Below are positions 11,501-24,850 of a stretch of 64,000 nucleotides of DNA, in pieces. The notes beneath the pieces are model-generated. The model did no database searches and was not told where the DNA came from. It saw only the letters and a list, made by a program, of their open reading frames with translations. The DNA comes from Nymphaea colorata (taxonomy: Eukaryota; Streptophyta; Magnoliopsida; Nymphaeales; Nymphaeaceae), in contig NC_045143.1 in the NCBI RefSeq assembly GCF_008831285.2, forward strand, positions 3,233,503-3,297,502, in the 5' to 3' direction. How positions within the stretch are numbered: position 1 is the first letter of the stretch; the number at the start of each line of letters is the position of its first letter. The position numbers were made by a program, and so were the translations under genes.

Positions 11501-14500
11501 GTCATACAATTTTGATTTCCAATCTAGAAAATGATTTGTGGCCCATGGAAGCATATCTGCAACTGCACATGCAAGACACACATCCACTGCCCCATCACAC
11601 CCTTCTAGAAAAATAACCATGTGTTAAAAACGTGAGTATATATATATATGGGTTCTCTTTTATTGTATTATGCATGCTCTTTTTCTTTTCTTTTGTATAT
11701 TTTCTGTATTTTGCTTAGGTTCTATTTATTTGTCTTCATGTTTTCAGCATTTCTCAGTTGGTCCCTACTGGGCGTTAGGGGCTCCAATGGCTGTATTTTT
11801 AGCTGTTGAATAGCCTCCAACAGCTAGAGAAGTTGCAGCTTCTCTCTATAAATTGGGTATTTCTGTCCCACATCAGTGCATGCTTTCCACGAAGCAGTTC
11901 TTCAGTCATTTATTTAAAGATTTTAATTTCACTGTGCTGTGAGTGTTTCTCTGAGAGAACTTTGGGTAGGTGTGGTATAAACTTTTACATATATTTGTGT
12001 ATTTAAATCATGTCATTCACATCATACCATTCCACATTTCCAGGGTTGCCAACATCCTAATGTATCTACTCTTGAAACTGGTTTTAAGGGCATACGAGTA
12101 CTTCAGTCCCACCTTGCATAATTACAGTATTACACAATACAAGGCATATTGTATAATATAACATCAATACAACTGAAGTGGTAGGCTTTCCAATTTGTGT
12201 TCCTGAAAACTTCTAGAAACCTTAGCCACTTTTGGTAGGGACACATGAAGTAACTTCAAAAGAATCACCTTCCCCCACACCACCCCCCCCCCACCCCCCC
12301 CCAAAAAAAAAAAAAAGAAGAACAAATAGAAAAGAGAAGGCAAAAAAGGTGCTTTTGATAGAATTTGGGTGTGAATTTAAGAGATCAACATGCAGAGATT
12401 CAGAGATTTTCCATGCTTTCCTTACCATCACTTTCTTTCTCCAATACAGATCTAAATGAATCAAGGTTCCAGCATTTTGGAACCATTCAATAACAGAGAT
12501 AAGACGGTCTTAACAAATTTTCAATTTGTCATCACTTTTCCCAAAATGAAAAGGCAAATGGGATCAAGCAGTAAATATACGACAATTGAAAAGTCAAAGT
12601 GTTGCATACCCTTGTTCATCCAGTTCACCTCTTCAAGAATATTCAATAATCAAGAACTTAAGGTGAAAGTAAATCAGGAAAACATGAAATAAACATTTGA
12701 ATAGACATTAAAGAAAGAGTAGCACCTCTCATCGGCAAGGCCAGCCTCAACTGCAAGTGCAATTTGCCAGTCATCAAACATATTAGGGTATTCATCTGGA
12801 TCTGCCAATGACTCTGCAGCTTTCCGATTCACCTTCAGATCGTGGACATATAAGCAATTTTAGAATAATAATGTTTCTTTCTCTTTATGTAAGTGGTGAC
12901 CAGGCATTAGTAAAAGCCAAGAATGGTGATACACATAAGAACCACGGGAATTATATTCAGAGAAAAGCAAACCTTGTTTAGGTCGTTCCTCCAAAGAGCC
13001 ACTATTTCAGAAACTTTACTTGGAAGATAAGACCGTGCCATCAAAGCAGCCTCTGGTATCCTATTGCTGCAAAGTAATCGACAGGTCAGTCATTCAAAGA
13101 AGACAAATGCAAGAAACTTGGAATCCTAGAAGTACTAAATTGGGAAAAGTATAGTAGAATCCGGCCAAAAAATCTAATTTCAATATGACTGCAGATAGTT
13201 ACCTGGCCACCAATAACTGAAGACACTCTTCCAATCTACCAAGCATGAAAAGGCAAAGGAAGGCAACATTATTCTTTCCTTGATCCTTAGCAAGTGCCAC
13301 AAGATTTGACATTCCTTCAGCATCTCCAAGAGCTGAATAGAGAAGCAATAAACCACTCAAGTCCATTGCCTGGACCAAACATTTCTCTGCCATTTCTAAC
13401 TGCATCCAAAAGCAAAAAAATGGCTGTCAGTGAAACCTCTCACAATTGTCAAAACTTGGGAATTTTAAGTAAATATTTGGCTCTGAATCACTCTGGAAGC
13501 ATATATCTTTTGGTATAGAAAATTAGAATTATGTTTCCGTGCTATCCTAAACAGTTTCGCAGAACACTATCTTATAGTTTGCACCATACACAATGCCATA
13601 ATTTATACAAAATGATTATTCATTTGGTAAACAACAAAAGCTCCTTACTAGGCAAAGACGTGACAACGTGTTCAAATTGTGGAAAGAGTGTCTAAGACAT
13701 GCAATGAAAGGCCAAAAGGACAGCAAGCTCTCTTCACCAGACATTCAAACACACCCCAAAAGACAACATGAGAAGTAAAACACGAGGCATTCTAGCAACT
13801 GCAAATGGAAACATGAAATGACATAGAAGGGATCCAAGATTTCAACTGGAAACATCACCAAACTTCTGCTTCAGAAACAGAATCACCTGGAAGGGAAATG
13901 AGAATCACCAATACAAACAATGAGAAACAAATAGACTCTTTCCATGCCCTTAAATTTTTTCAACTAGCACAATCATACTCTTTGGTGTTCAATGAAACTT
14001 TTCAAGACTATATCTGTAAGGTTTTATCATGTGACCACTTGAACAAGACATGTAAAACCTGTAATAAAACTAGCACAGAGAATTAGATTCCACAAAAAAA
14101 AAAAGTCTAAGTCTAACTAACAGAAGTCATTAATTAATTTGTTACCCTGAAAATCATAATTTTTATTACCAGTATTTCTGGTATCAATAATCAATTATGG
14201 GATGCTTGATAGCCTTGAAAAGAAATTCAGGGTGTACTGGATTGGTGAATTTTTTTTCCTGCCAATACATCTTGAATCAAGCATGCCTGAAATTTTTCAA
14301 AAAAAAAAAATCAAGTTTTGTGAATTCAGAGCTTTAAAAAATTAGTAGAAGAGTATTGATATTGATCCGCCGAAAACTTAAAGAACCCTTGAAAGAGGTG
14401 AAGCTAACTTGAGTAAAGAAGAGACAAGCAAATGAGGTAAATTTAGCTCTCAGAAGTGCTAGGATATGAGCAGAGGCTACTAATGCTCTTTCATATACCT

Positions 14501-17500
14501 GATCCATCATAATAGTTCATCCACATAATTGCTACAAATAAAAAATTTTGTTTATACACTGGATTCTGTACAATCAAACAGAATCACTTTGACATGTAAG
14601 GAACAAGAGTAACAAGCAAAAAACTGCTAAATAAAATCCATCCCGCTCCAAAATATCACAAATACCACCTCGTCTTAGACATCCGCAGGGGAAACTAGAC
14701 CTGAAATCTTCTTGCATTAACTTGGAATCATGTGAATCTAAAGCACCTTTTACTAACAAAAATGTAGTTGTATGCAAACGTAGAGTAGTAGCATAATGTA
14801 CCAAGAAGTCCTCGGTCCCTATTGTTAAGAATACTAAAGTACAATTTTCATTAATAGCATTCAACCAACCATGTACCCACAGGCTTTGACCTGCATTAAA
14901 TGCTGGTCCCTCTGCACAGCTAGAAATATTTCACCCATTGAAGCATCCCAGGCTATAAAACGCCCCACTGTGGTCTTAAAATTTGAGGATCATATTTAAC
15001 AGCTCAGAAGAATGGTAAAATGTGTAAGAAGTGCAGGAGAAACAAAAAAAGAGAAAGAAGAGCAAGCATAAAAGTAAATGAGAAAAAGCATGAAGGGATC
15101 ATACGGGAAGAAAGGGAAAAGAGAATCATAGAAATTTCCTGGGTCAAGTGAAATCAAACTAGTTTGAGCAATTTGCACCCTCTTCCTTTGGATGACCCAC
15201 TATCACATCTCAAAAATGAAGAGTAGCTGCTTCGATACAAACTCCAGCAATGTTCTTCCCTTTCTATGTGAAAGCTTTTAAATCCATGATCGCAACTGCA
15301 ATTTGGCTCAAATACAAGCAGGTGCAGGAACTGCCTCACTTTGTACCAAGCAAGATTTGCAATTAAATTTTAGTATGAAATGTTCTGCTTTGATATTTGT
15401 TATATTCATAGAATCTTATCACTTACTGCACATATTCTGCTTGTTTTCATTTAATGGATCATAGACGTGACTCTTTACATCATAATAGAAAGACAATACA
15501 TGGTCAAATACCTTCTCACAGACACCATAAAAGTCAATGTTTGTATCATGCAGAAGAAAGGTATGTTGAAAGTTTGAAACACAGTTAGCTTGTCAATAGT
15601 TTTACACAATTCAGTCAGGCCCTCGGTGAAGCTGTGCAACTTACCCTCCCCTTGGACATTGCAAGTTCTCCCAACTGTTTCCATTTAGATTCACTTTGCA
15701 CTTCAGTGGCAATAGCCTGTAAATTTGGCATATAAATTAGAGGGAATTTGAATAAAAATTCTATTTCCTACAAGAAATACTATAAAAGTCTATAAATTTT
15801 CCCAACGGGGATGTTTGGCATACCTGTGCTACCTCCAATCTTCCAAGTTGTACAGCTAGGTCAAATTTATAGTTAGGGTCCGTTGCCACTTCTAATGCAT
15901 CCTCTAACATTCCCCGAGATTCCAAGAAACGGGCCACACTTTGACAAGAAAATCAAACAGTCAAAACAGAAAGTGAGTCACAGATCACGGGCATTAAATT
16001 TTGGTCAGATCGCACCACTTTTCAGTGTTTCCCTTTGGTTGGTCTTTCAGAACAAGAATTTTGTCATCTCATTCCGTATTGCTGGTGCAGATGAATGACA
16101 CACTACCAAAGTAGTTGGGATCTGGCTGGGGACATTCTAATGGAACAGGGACCTAGCTAGGGCGGCTCATGACTCCACTGTGCCCGCTGGGCTCGAGCAA
16201 TGTAACAGTGGATGAACAGGAAAATTTTTTGGCAGCCGGTTGATCCAGGGTTTTTCGGGTTCAGCGGTGTTTGCTAGGTTGAAAACCCAAAAACATGTTG
16301 CATGTTGAGTTTGTAGATCGGCAGCGGAAGCACACAGTTTTTTTGGGGAGTTTTGATCTTGATATATAGGTTAATGAGGGTTCAGGAGGCTCTTAATTAC
16401 CAGATTAATTATGTTAGTGAATCTTCTTGGACCAACTAGTGTTTAATCCAACCCCTTGGTCTGGTAAATGGAGCTCTTGTTGGCACCAAATTCGCAGATT
16501 AAGGTACCAACTTAGAAAATTTGAATTGCTTTCATGTTTGCAAGTGAGAAAAATTTTCAACATATAAGCTACATATTGAAAGTTTCTTATGGAAGATTTT
16601 CTTTTGCTTGTATAACGTGGAAAAGTGGATCGATTGAGAAAGGGGACAGAGATGGCTATCACATGTTCTTTTCCTTTTCTCATCCATGTTCACTGTAGAA
16701 AGATTTGGATTGCTTGAATAACGTCGGAGAAAACTCTATCTTTTCATTTCTATTTTTCTTTTCTCCAACCATTTTCTCACTTATAAACACGTCCTTTAAG
16801 AAACGCAATCATCCAATCCTTTGGTAATTTATTTCCTGTACGACTGATGAGTTCTACTATAGAAAACTCTTCCTGATAAGAGAATTCTCGCATTCCTGCT
16901 TAGATAGTTTGGGTTGCCAAGAGAAGAAATTAAGTTTATGAGACTAGATGAAGCATTATTTTTCTAGCTAAAGGCAAATCTAAGTAATGTATTATCTTCT
17001 CAATGGTATACAATCATAAAACTTGTCTGTAGTTCATGGATGCCAAAATCACAAAATTTATGCAAGGCATAAATAAGGGGGAAAAATGTGTGGTGCCACA
17101 TGATCAGTGCAACCTCATAATTGAGAGCAATGACAACAGGCGGCCTAAAGACAACCATGACCATTGGCTCAGAGAGTTTGAAGCCATGATATCTCACTTG
17201 GCAACCTGAGCACTTTAATGCTGCACTAGCTGGTGGCCATCTCAAGTGAACATTAACCAACTTTTATCAACCAGATAGGAAATTGAAATAAGAAATAATC
17301 AATTTTTAGGTATAACTGTTTGTAAAAAAAACCTTTGTTGAAAAGAAAATGTGATCATATGTGAGCCAGAGTTGTGGCAAAAATGCACCAACATCATTTG
17401 CCATTGGATTTTGTTCATAGGAATACCTATTGAGATGCTCCTTGGGTATTGAGGGTAATACTTCACTTGCACGTTCCAGATCTCCACGCATAACAAGAGT

Positions 17501-20500
17501 TTTGTACTCAATCAAACTGAGAAGCAGAGTATATCCCATAACACTGCAAACAGGAAAATATTGTAAATGGGAAGCCTAACAATGAAAGGATAACAGACAA
17601 CAGCTTCCAGATGGCCTCACTTAAATTCTTTGTCTATAAGATAAACTCTACTCTGACTTGCAAGGTAACCAAGTAAGTACATTGGCCGATCCAAGTGAAA
17701 CATGGTGGTTACCTGCAACATATTTATCAGTCAACACTATCACATGATAGTCATTAACAGGTTTATGCAATTTGAAGTTTGTCTAATTAATTGAAGCAGA
17801 AAAAATTCCACACCTCACCACCAACACAGTAATTCAATCTCCAAGTAGAGTTGTTGTAAATGAAACAATCTCCAACCCAGATTCCCGTTCGTACACGTTC
17901 ATTCACTTCATGGAGAACCTCGAATGCTTCTTCAACACCTTGCTCATCTACTGAATTTCCACTATCTAAATGCATAGCCACAATGTCTCTCTGCAAGTTA
18001 GACGAGAACATAGAACTATCACTTCATAATAACATGAATTACATAACATATATCCAAATCTTCAAAATAACATTTTCCTATCATTAATATAAATTAGATA
18101 TTTAAGAAATAGTGCGCAAGGGACAGCAACAAGCAGAACCAAAGACATGAAAAGCAAAACATATGCAACCATTTTAACGTACATTATATTTCAAAATGTA
18201 GAAGGAAGTATCACTAGCAATTGAAAGCAGATCCCCACTGTCTGCCCAATACAAGTTCTGTTGCAAAGATACACAGATTGTCAGAAACTGCAGCCTGTCG
18301 TCCATGAAATCAATTCATGGGCAAAATTGAGCACAATATGTTTCCCTCACTTTAACATTAACATCTATGCGACGGATAAGCCTACATTCACCCCAATCAT
18401 AGAAGCAAATGAAATCGTTTGAACAAATTGCCAACAAAGTTCCCCCATATATTCGCTCTGCAGAAAACGTCGGCCTGATGCTTTTCTTCTCCTGAAATTT
18501 TACAATTATTAGCATTATAAGAAGCAGGTGTTCCACCACAAATATAGGTGTTCAAATCATGAACTCATGAAAGTCATCTAAGCATGGGCATGATACTAAC
18601 TCTATATAAGTAGGCAAGCATGAACCCCCATTGAATTTCAAAATATCACAATTTCACAAATAAGATTCAACACTAGAAAGCATGTTATTCAATTGTAACA
18701 AGTTGAAACTGGCAGTCATAACTCATAAATTACTCCTATAACTGAAAAGGCGAAAGGCTAAGAGATTTTTGTGATATAATTCATATCATGGTATTTCAAT
18801 GGCAAATAAAACTACAAACTAAAGTGACATAACAACCAGAAAGCCCAAGGCACAAGCAGGCTAATCAAAAAAAAACAGAAGTCCAAAAATGAGCCAAAAA
18901 TGAGCATACACGTGTGTAAATATCTGAAATCTGAATTGAGTAAAATACACGTGTGTGTATTCGTGTATATGCAAAAGATAAATGTCTTGCAAGAGTATGA
19001 AATCTTAAAGTATCACCATGCATGCCTTTTTATTTTATGCATTATTTCTCCTTGTACTTCTTGTCTGTTAAATGCTATTTTTTCTCCAGACTTCTTGTTT
19101 GTGGAAAGGCTTCTTTGCTTCTCATCTGGTCCACAACAGGTCAATTTTTCTTTTCTTTCTGCAAGTGAGGTCACAGGGTTTTTTTTTTGTTTGTTTGGGA
19201 GCTCCTAAATGTGTATATTATCTTCAGCTAAGAGGAGTACATGTCATGCAACAAGTGAGCTATTCCTAATGATTTTCCAAGATATAGACAACTAGTTGGA
19301 TTCCAAAATCACAAATATTCATCTGTTCTGTATTTTGAGAACAGAATAGTTTAATTAAATTGTCATGGAATAATTAATAATTATGTAATAGAACCTTCTC
19401 CATTTTTTATTTTTTAAGCCTCAATGACTTTTACTTCCTAGCCCATTTCTGAAATGCCTTAAATCACTTACTCTTGGTTCACAAGGATATGAGTAAACCC
19501 TAGCTTCTTGCTTCCACTTCCCATATCAATTCCAGTTCTTACTATGGCAACTTTAGGCTGCGCGCATAAAAAGGTGTGTCGGTTTAAGCAAACTAAGGAT
19601 CTCAGTAGCATGGATTTATTAAAATCCATGCTACATGTTAAAAACCATGGATTTAAGGTCAGATGGGGGGAGGTAAGACCTTACATCCATGGATTTGAGA
19701 TCCTAAGGAACTCAGATCACTGCGGATCTCAGATCCGTGGTGAAACAAACACAACCTTAGTGAGCTTTCTATGGATATTACACAACTACAATGTATCAAA
19801 GCATGTCTATCATCAATTTTTTCTCATGATTAGCAGTTTAAAATGAAAATTGATATCAAACCAGTACCCTATCAAAGACTGAATAGCAGTTTAAGATAAG
19901 AAGATTACTGAATCTCTATCAAGGATTTAACGTACAGGAACACAAATCAAGAGAGCAGTCACTAGCACAATCTGTAAAACAACAAACATAACCAATAAAA
20001 GGGACACAAACCTGAAAGTTTTTATTAAATATTTTTATTCTTGAGGTACTCTCTCTAACAGCATATTCTCCCTCAGATGACCAAACAAATTCAAGGGCTG
20101 AGCCAAAAGACCTGTTTCTCCATGCCAGAGCCGTGTAAATGATGTATTCTCCATCTCCACAGACCACAACAAACCTCCCATTTGGATTGTGCTTCAAACT
20201 CTGAAAAGATAGACAACCAAAGCAAAAAATGCCAACATATTAATTGAACTTTTATAGTCAAATCAAAGGTATAAAAGAAATAGGTAACAGCCAATCTGCA
20301 ATATGAAAACAAAAAAGTTAGCATCTATAACAAATCTTCTATCAAACAGACCAACGCACAAATCAGTGGTTAATTCAGAAATTAGTGTGACGTACAAAAT
20401 GACCATAAATAAAGCAGCTAGAAACGACAGAACAAAGTAAACTATCCATGTTTAAACTTTAAAGTACCCTGCCATATGATGGGTTATGAGAAAGAGCGAT

Positions 20501-23500
20501 CCCAAGAACATTGAAGCAGCCAATAGTCTGTCTCTTGATTTTGAATGTACTTTCTTAATCAGGTCCAAACAGGATTTGATACTTATAGACATTGTTTTCT
20601 GGTTTCCAAAATTTAAGGGGCATTGGCAGGTAAAGATAAATTAACCAATACAGTATAAGAGAGTGAAATCATGGGTCCTTGTATGGCTATGTAAAGTAGT
20701 AAACTATCTACCTGAGGGTATAAATCACAGCTTCCCAACTCTTTAACAGCCAGAGGCAATCTCTCTCCATCTGTGACCTGAAAAGCAAGCACCACCACAT
20801 AGGGCAACCAGACCACATCAACATAACCATGTCTTTCATGGAAGAAACTATGACACCCAAAGAAGAAACACAGCGAGGATGAAGTAAAACCTCATAATCT
20901 GCTCCAACGGCTCTGATGTTAACAGTTTGAATTTCGTTATGCTTGGCCCAGATGACCTTTCCACTGCTATCCATGCTTGCCACTGGTTCTTCACGGCCAA
21001 TTTTTATCATAATTGTGCCCTCATCATATCCTATTACAACCCTATCATAAAGATTGAAGCCACAAAAGAAAATTCAATGTGGAGATGAATCCCACTGCAA
21101 AGAGGGAATTGGTCTTTAAAAATTAATGCAAGCATCAATCCTAAGCTGTCTGCATGTATGATGTCATGACAACTCATAATAAATCACCTTGATTCGGAAA
21201 AGAGGATGCCTATGCTATTCCCATAACATTAAGAATGTAGGAAAATATCAACTTACCGATTAGATCCTTTAATATAACCAACTGCCCAGACTCTCTCGAG
21301 GCCATAATTCAGAGTGTTCTCTAACCTGACCACACAGAAAAAATTTCAAAATAAGATCATGAGTAACCATTAATTAATTTTAAATTGCTCAATAACAATA
21401 ATATATAATTCATTGGCATGGATATATATAGGTTCCACCGATTCATATTCTTGGAAGCAGTCAGAGAAGAGTTTGACCAACCTATAAGTAGTTGAATGCC
21501 ATATGCGAACAGTCCCATCCTCAGAACCAGTAATGATGATGGGGAGCTCAGGGTGAAAACAAACGGCTGAAACATTGTGTGTGTGGCCTTCTAAGGTTTG
21601 AACACAACTTTTGGTTTGATAGTCCCACACCTGTTTCACACAATAAAAGAAGAAAAAAATATGAAAATCAAGTATAAGATCTAAATTGTGGTTCAAAGGG
21701 GCTGCTATGGGACCAGCACTATGAAGCATCTCCACATTTGATGGATCAGCATTTTGAAAGGATCCACCGGCACCCCTTTCAACTTGGGGATCGTACCTTG
21801 GCTGTATGATCATCAGATCCTGTAATTAGATAAGGTCGGTCTCCTCCAGTGAAGTAATCAACACAGTTTACCCCCTTCATGTGGGCATCCAAAGTGAAGT
21901 TAGGGTCTGGTGAGCCCAGATTCCATATCTGCAAGTAGGTTCAGATTGCATCAATAATAATATATGATCAGATCCAGAGAAAAACACATATCAGGTAAAC
22001 AAAAAATATCAACAGACCTTGATTGTCCGATCCAGAGAGGCACTAGCAAAAGTGTTTGTGTCCTTCGGATTAAATGTTACTTGCATGACATAATGTGAAT
22101 GCCCCTCGAAAACCTGAGTACACATCCATCCCTTTTCCCAATCCCAGAGCTTGATGAGCATGTCATCAGATGATGACAACACATATGGCAATGTGGGATG
22201 CACCGCCACGCACCTAATGTAATCAGTATGTGCTTCAAATACCTTCACTTTGTCCATGGTATTATAGTTATAAACACGAATTATCATGTCATCAGCGCCA
22301 GCAACTATCCACTGTTTTCGAGCTATAAACTTTGCAGATCGCACTGTAGAAAATATGAACAGGATACTCTTTGTTATGGTCAAAGCTCTTTCAAAACACT
22401 ATCCATGAGAAATGTTAAAAACAAAGAAGGGAGAAAATAACAAAAACGTACCAGGAAGTTCCGTGACCTCAAATGACTTCACCATTGTCTGCATAAAGTA
22501 AAAGGAGTATCACAATAAGCCACGTCAACAAGAAGGGGAAAAAAAAAAGGCAAAGCGCTATAAATTAGATAATCTAGAAAACAACTATCCAGGAGATTTA
22601 ACAATGTCCAGAAACCCTAAAACTCATAGCATAGTTGCAAGCTTATGCCCACAAACTACAATTAAGGAATCCATGTAAACTGAAGCTTTTCTTTGTTCAG
22701 CTTTTCTTGGAGTCAAATAAAAAGCTCACACAAAAAGGAAATAATAGGATAGACAGCAGAAAAGAAGATCCCTAGAACATTAACATTGTTCTATATAATG
22801 ACAAAATATGCACTCAATGCTGGTGAATGACAGTTACAAGAGGCACGAAGACCAAACATCCATAATTTGATCTAAATGGTTAAAACTAAGTCCAACAAAA
22901 GAGAGTCTCCTTCTTTAGCAATGCGGGCAGAGGGGTGGGAAAGCAACAATAAAAACAATGGTTCTGTATTATATAAACAGCCAAACCTTCATTATGACAT
23001 ATCCATCTCAGATCACAAGAAAAAAGGCAAATTGCTGGATTGGAAGAGATGGAGAATGTAATATCAATCCCCTAGGTTAAAATAGTAAATCGTGTCCCCA
23101 ATCAAAGTCATTTAAATTGCCTAAGCACAACAGCAAGGGACCAGACTGCTTTGTAAGAACATAGTTGATAAAGTAGATACAAGAAACTGGAATCGATTAA
23201 AAACAGAGGGCATCTTCAAATATAAAAGTGAGTAAAATGAATATAGTAACTTACCTGTGATTGATGGTTCCAGATGCAAACTGATCCAGAATAAAGGCTC
23301 GCTAGAATCCTGCAAAGGATTAAACCATGACTTAAGTTAAAAACCCATGTTCACAACACCAAAAGACACCGGTGAACACAAAAATATAATCTTTTTTTTA
23401 ACTCTTCCAGTTATAGGCCCATGAGACTTTGTAATGAATTCAGAGGAAGTCAAAAATTTACACCAGCAACATCCCCATCATTCACGGCAACTTATGCTTA

Positions 23501-24762
23501 CCTTTTCAAGTTATCCGAATCCAAGAAAACAAATATCTTTTTGTCATTGCTGATTTACTATTGATATTATCACTGCACTACTATTATGATTACTATCATT
23601 CTACGACCAAGCAACATCATCATCTCTTTGACCTGGCCTCTTGTACAAACAATTTGTGCAAATTTGACAGACTCGCATCACTTCCACTTTTATATAAAAA
23701 CCATTTCGCCAATTACTGAAACAAAATTGCCCCATTCGTTTTATCGATATTTACAAACCAAGGCATCCCCTCCTCTTCAGAAAAACAAAAAGAACCAAGA
23801 AAGGAAAAATAACACGTAATTATGGGTGGGAGGGAAGAAAAACACATTAACATAATGCATGTCTATACTCTGAACTATGATTGAGATTTGAGAGTAATGA
23901 GATGCAAATTCAACACAGTTAAGTGGATAATTAGTTTTGGCATAAAATGTCATTAAGCTGATAAGCATAAGTCACTGGATACTAGTTGTTACCACATCTC
24001 CAGTGCGCTTGGCCGGTATTCCTATCCAAATATATTGTATTATACACCAAGCCATCCAATGATTGCGGTAAGAAGATAAAGAAGTGATCCAGAAGAATGA
24101 ACGATATAATTACCATGGCTCTGTCGGATGCAGATCTACTGATTTCACTCTCTCGGATCTCTGAGCAAGTTTCCTCTGACCAAAAGAGAGACGTCTACTT
24201 AGTAAACGTTAAGTAAATCAATACAAGACATGAAAATATGCGTCACCGGTTTCGCTTAAAAATCATTAATAAACATAAATTGAAATAAAAGCACGCATAG
24301 TGCACGTGCAAATGCGCGCGCAATAACGAGAGAGAGGGAAAGAGAGAGATCGCACCTTAATTTCGAGCCTCAGCGGCTGTGCGGATCATCGCGAGGCACA
24401 CCAGCAGGATAAAACAATGAAACAAAATGATCAGTAGCTGCTATAATCCAAGTGGAAACCGTATAAACGAACAAAACCGAACCGATCACCCAAAACACCG
24501 TGACAGTCGCAAAATGTCGCACTAAATCCGTGTCATGAACCCTATTTGACATCATGTCGATTGACATCTCCGATCGTATACTAGAATAGGGGTTTATCCC
24601 AAGAAACAGCGGAAAACAACCAATCCGACCTCAAAGTCATCAAGGTCGATGAAAATTGGATTGCTTAAACGAAAAACAATCACGCCTATGTCGGATCTGC
24701 GTCACCCTACTGCTGTAAGGGACACCCTTGACAGTGAAGAAGCAAGAAAAGAACCATACCAT
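8576..24762 (-). CDS. COPB2: Coatomer subunit beta-prime (COPI coat), complete 24-exon gene
   Basis: Beta-prime-COP, with alpha- and epsilon-COP, forms the outer cage of COPI vesicles for Golgi-to-ER and intra-Golgi traffic. Coding exons in transcription order: 24762-24760, 24376-24356, 24175-24114, 23309-23255, 22488-22452, 22343-22018, 21928-21797, 21630-21482, 21325-21257, 21041-20891, 20777-20712, 20200-20012, 18491-18351, 18257-18183, 17990-17814, 17712-17621, 17543-17427, 15938-15824, 15716-15645, 13399-13203, 13066-12973, 12832-12726, 9560-9425, 8707-8576. They sum to 2,715 nt (904 residues plus TAG). All introns are GT-AG and all phases agree. Residues about 10-255 form six WD40 repeats ([44 protein letters not shown]). 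A second propeller follows to about 560, then an alpha-solenoid ([18 protein letters not shown]) and an acidic tail ([15 protein letters not shown]). Length is typical of the family. The first coding exon contributes only the ATG. Paralogue number cannot be assigned. Confidence 0.97.
9971..10327. mobile_element. hAT-type MITE with 8-bp target site duplication
   Basis: The left end ctatgtcacgcgaacgcgg pairs with the reverse complement of the right end, which begins ctatgtcacacgggtgcgg: nine exact bases, then an imperfect continuation. The unit is flanked by a perfect 8-bp direct repeat, gaaaaaag, at 9,963-9,970 and 10,328-10,335. An 8-bp duplication is the hallmark of hAT transposition. Both ends carry GC-rich subterminal blocks (gtgtcg, cgacacg, cgtgtccg), while the 357-bp unit has an A/T-rich centre and no transposase. 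It sits in intron 22 of the coatomer gene, where splicing removes it. The well-kept duplication suggests a fairly recent insertion, although the A-rich target makes part of the match cheap. Confidence 0.8.
10619..10830. repeat. Diverged tandem repeats of an aaggatgacaaa unit
   Basis: The phrases ccaaggatgacaaagggtgc (about 10,664) and ccaaaggatgacaaagggtg (about 10,764) recur roughly 100 bp apart. Related half-units (taaaggatgacaaaccccc, ttaaaggatgggagaacccc) lie between them, each followed by a GA-rich tract. It is an intronic low-complexity tandem array. The minus-strand open frame across it is a by-product of the repeats. Confidence 0.65.
11055..11140. repeat. Palindromic tatcgtacgata units
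   Basis: The perfect 12-bp palindrome tatcgtacgata occurs at 11,060-11,071 and 11,080-11,091. It is followed by acatatcgtat, cgatacatc and cgatacgcg variants. Arrays of cgtatcgtac-type words occur as dispersed repeats in plants. Located in coatomer intron 22. Confidence 0.6.
15939..17426 (-). other. Intron 17 of the coatomer gene (1.5 kb)
   Basis: Separates the exon ending KEHLN plus AG from the exon starting T-GTG-GCC-CGT, giving Ser-Val-Ala-Arg-Phe-Leu-Glu. The open frame reads on 33 codons past the donor, so an unspliced transcript would give a short divergent tail. No separate gene is seen inside; the sequence around 16.1-16.35 kb looks like repeat-derived filler. Confidence 0.7.
19554..19759. 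mobile_element. MITE-like palindromic insertion in a coatomer intron
   Basis: The segment carries a strong hairpin: gtagcatggattt (19,605-19,617) pairs exactly with aaatccatgctac (19,622-19,634). The ends aaggtgtgtcggttt (left) and the reverse complement of the right end, aaggttgtgtttgttt, form a weak inverted pair. The interior has atggattt and ggatctcagatcc motifs similar in style to the element at 1,622-1,829. It lies in the 1.5-kb intron between coatomer exons 12 and 13. Exact ends and target duplication are not resolved. Confidence 0.45.
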
Positions 24763-24850
24763 TTTGCTCCCCGAATGAGAACCAGAGAAAGAGAAATGGC
24801 GAATGAGGGAAGATAGAGAGAGAGAGAGAATCTGCGCCTGCACTAAAAGA
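24763..24850 (-). promoter_or_regulatory. Pyrimidine-rich 5' leader of the coatomer gene
   Basis: On the minus strand the sequence before the ATG is a run of CT repeats followed by cttccctcattcgcc and tttctctttctctgg, ending gggagcaaa before the ATG. Such pyrimidine patches are common near plant transcription starts of housekeeping genes. The transcription start itself cannot be fixed. Intron 1 begins directly after the ATG (gtatgg). Confidence 0.5.

Larger units (their letters stand above)
9561..12725 (-). other. Intron 22 of the coatomer gene (3.2 kb) with inserted elements
   Basis: The longest intron of the gene joins DE and RGHYPP in frame. It contains a hAT-type MITE (9,971-10,327), CT/GA-rich tandem blocks (10.6-10.9 kb), palindromic tatcgtacgata units (11.06-11.09 kb), a TA run near 11,640 and a C-run/A-run at about 12,283-12,315. 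I see no gene within it on either strand. Confidence 0.85.

Noticed and set aside
12232-12464. Proline/lysine-rich frames near 12.3 kb
   Set aside because: Produced by a C-run and an A-run inside an intron.
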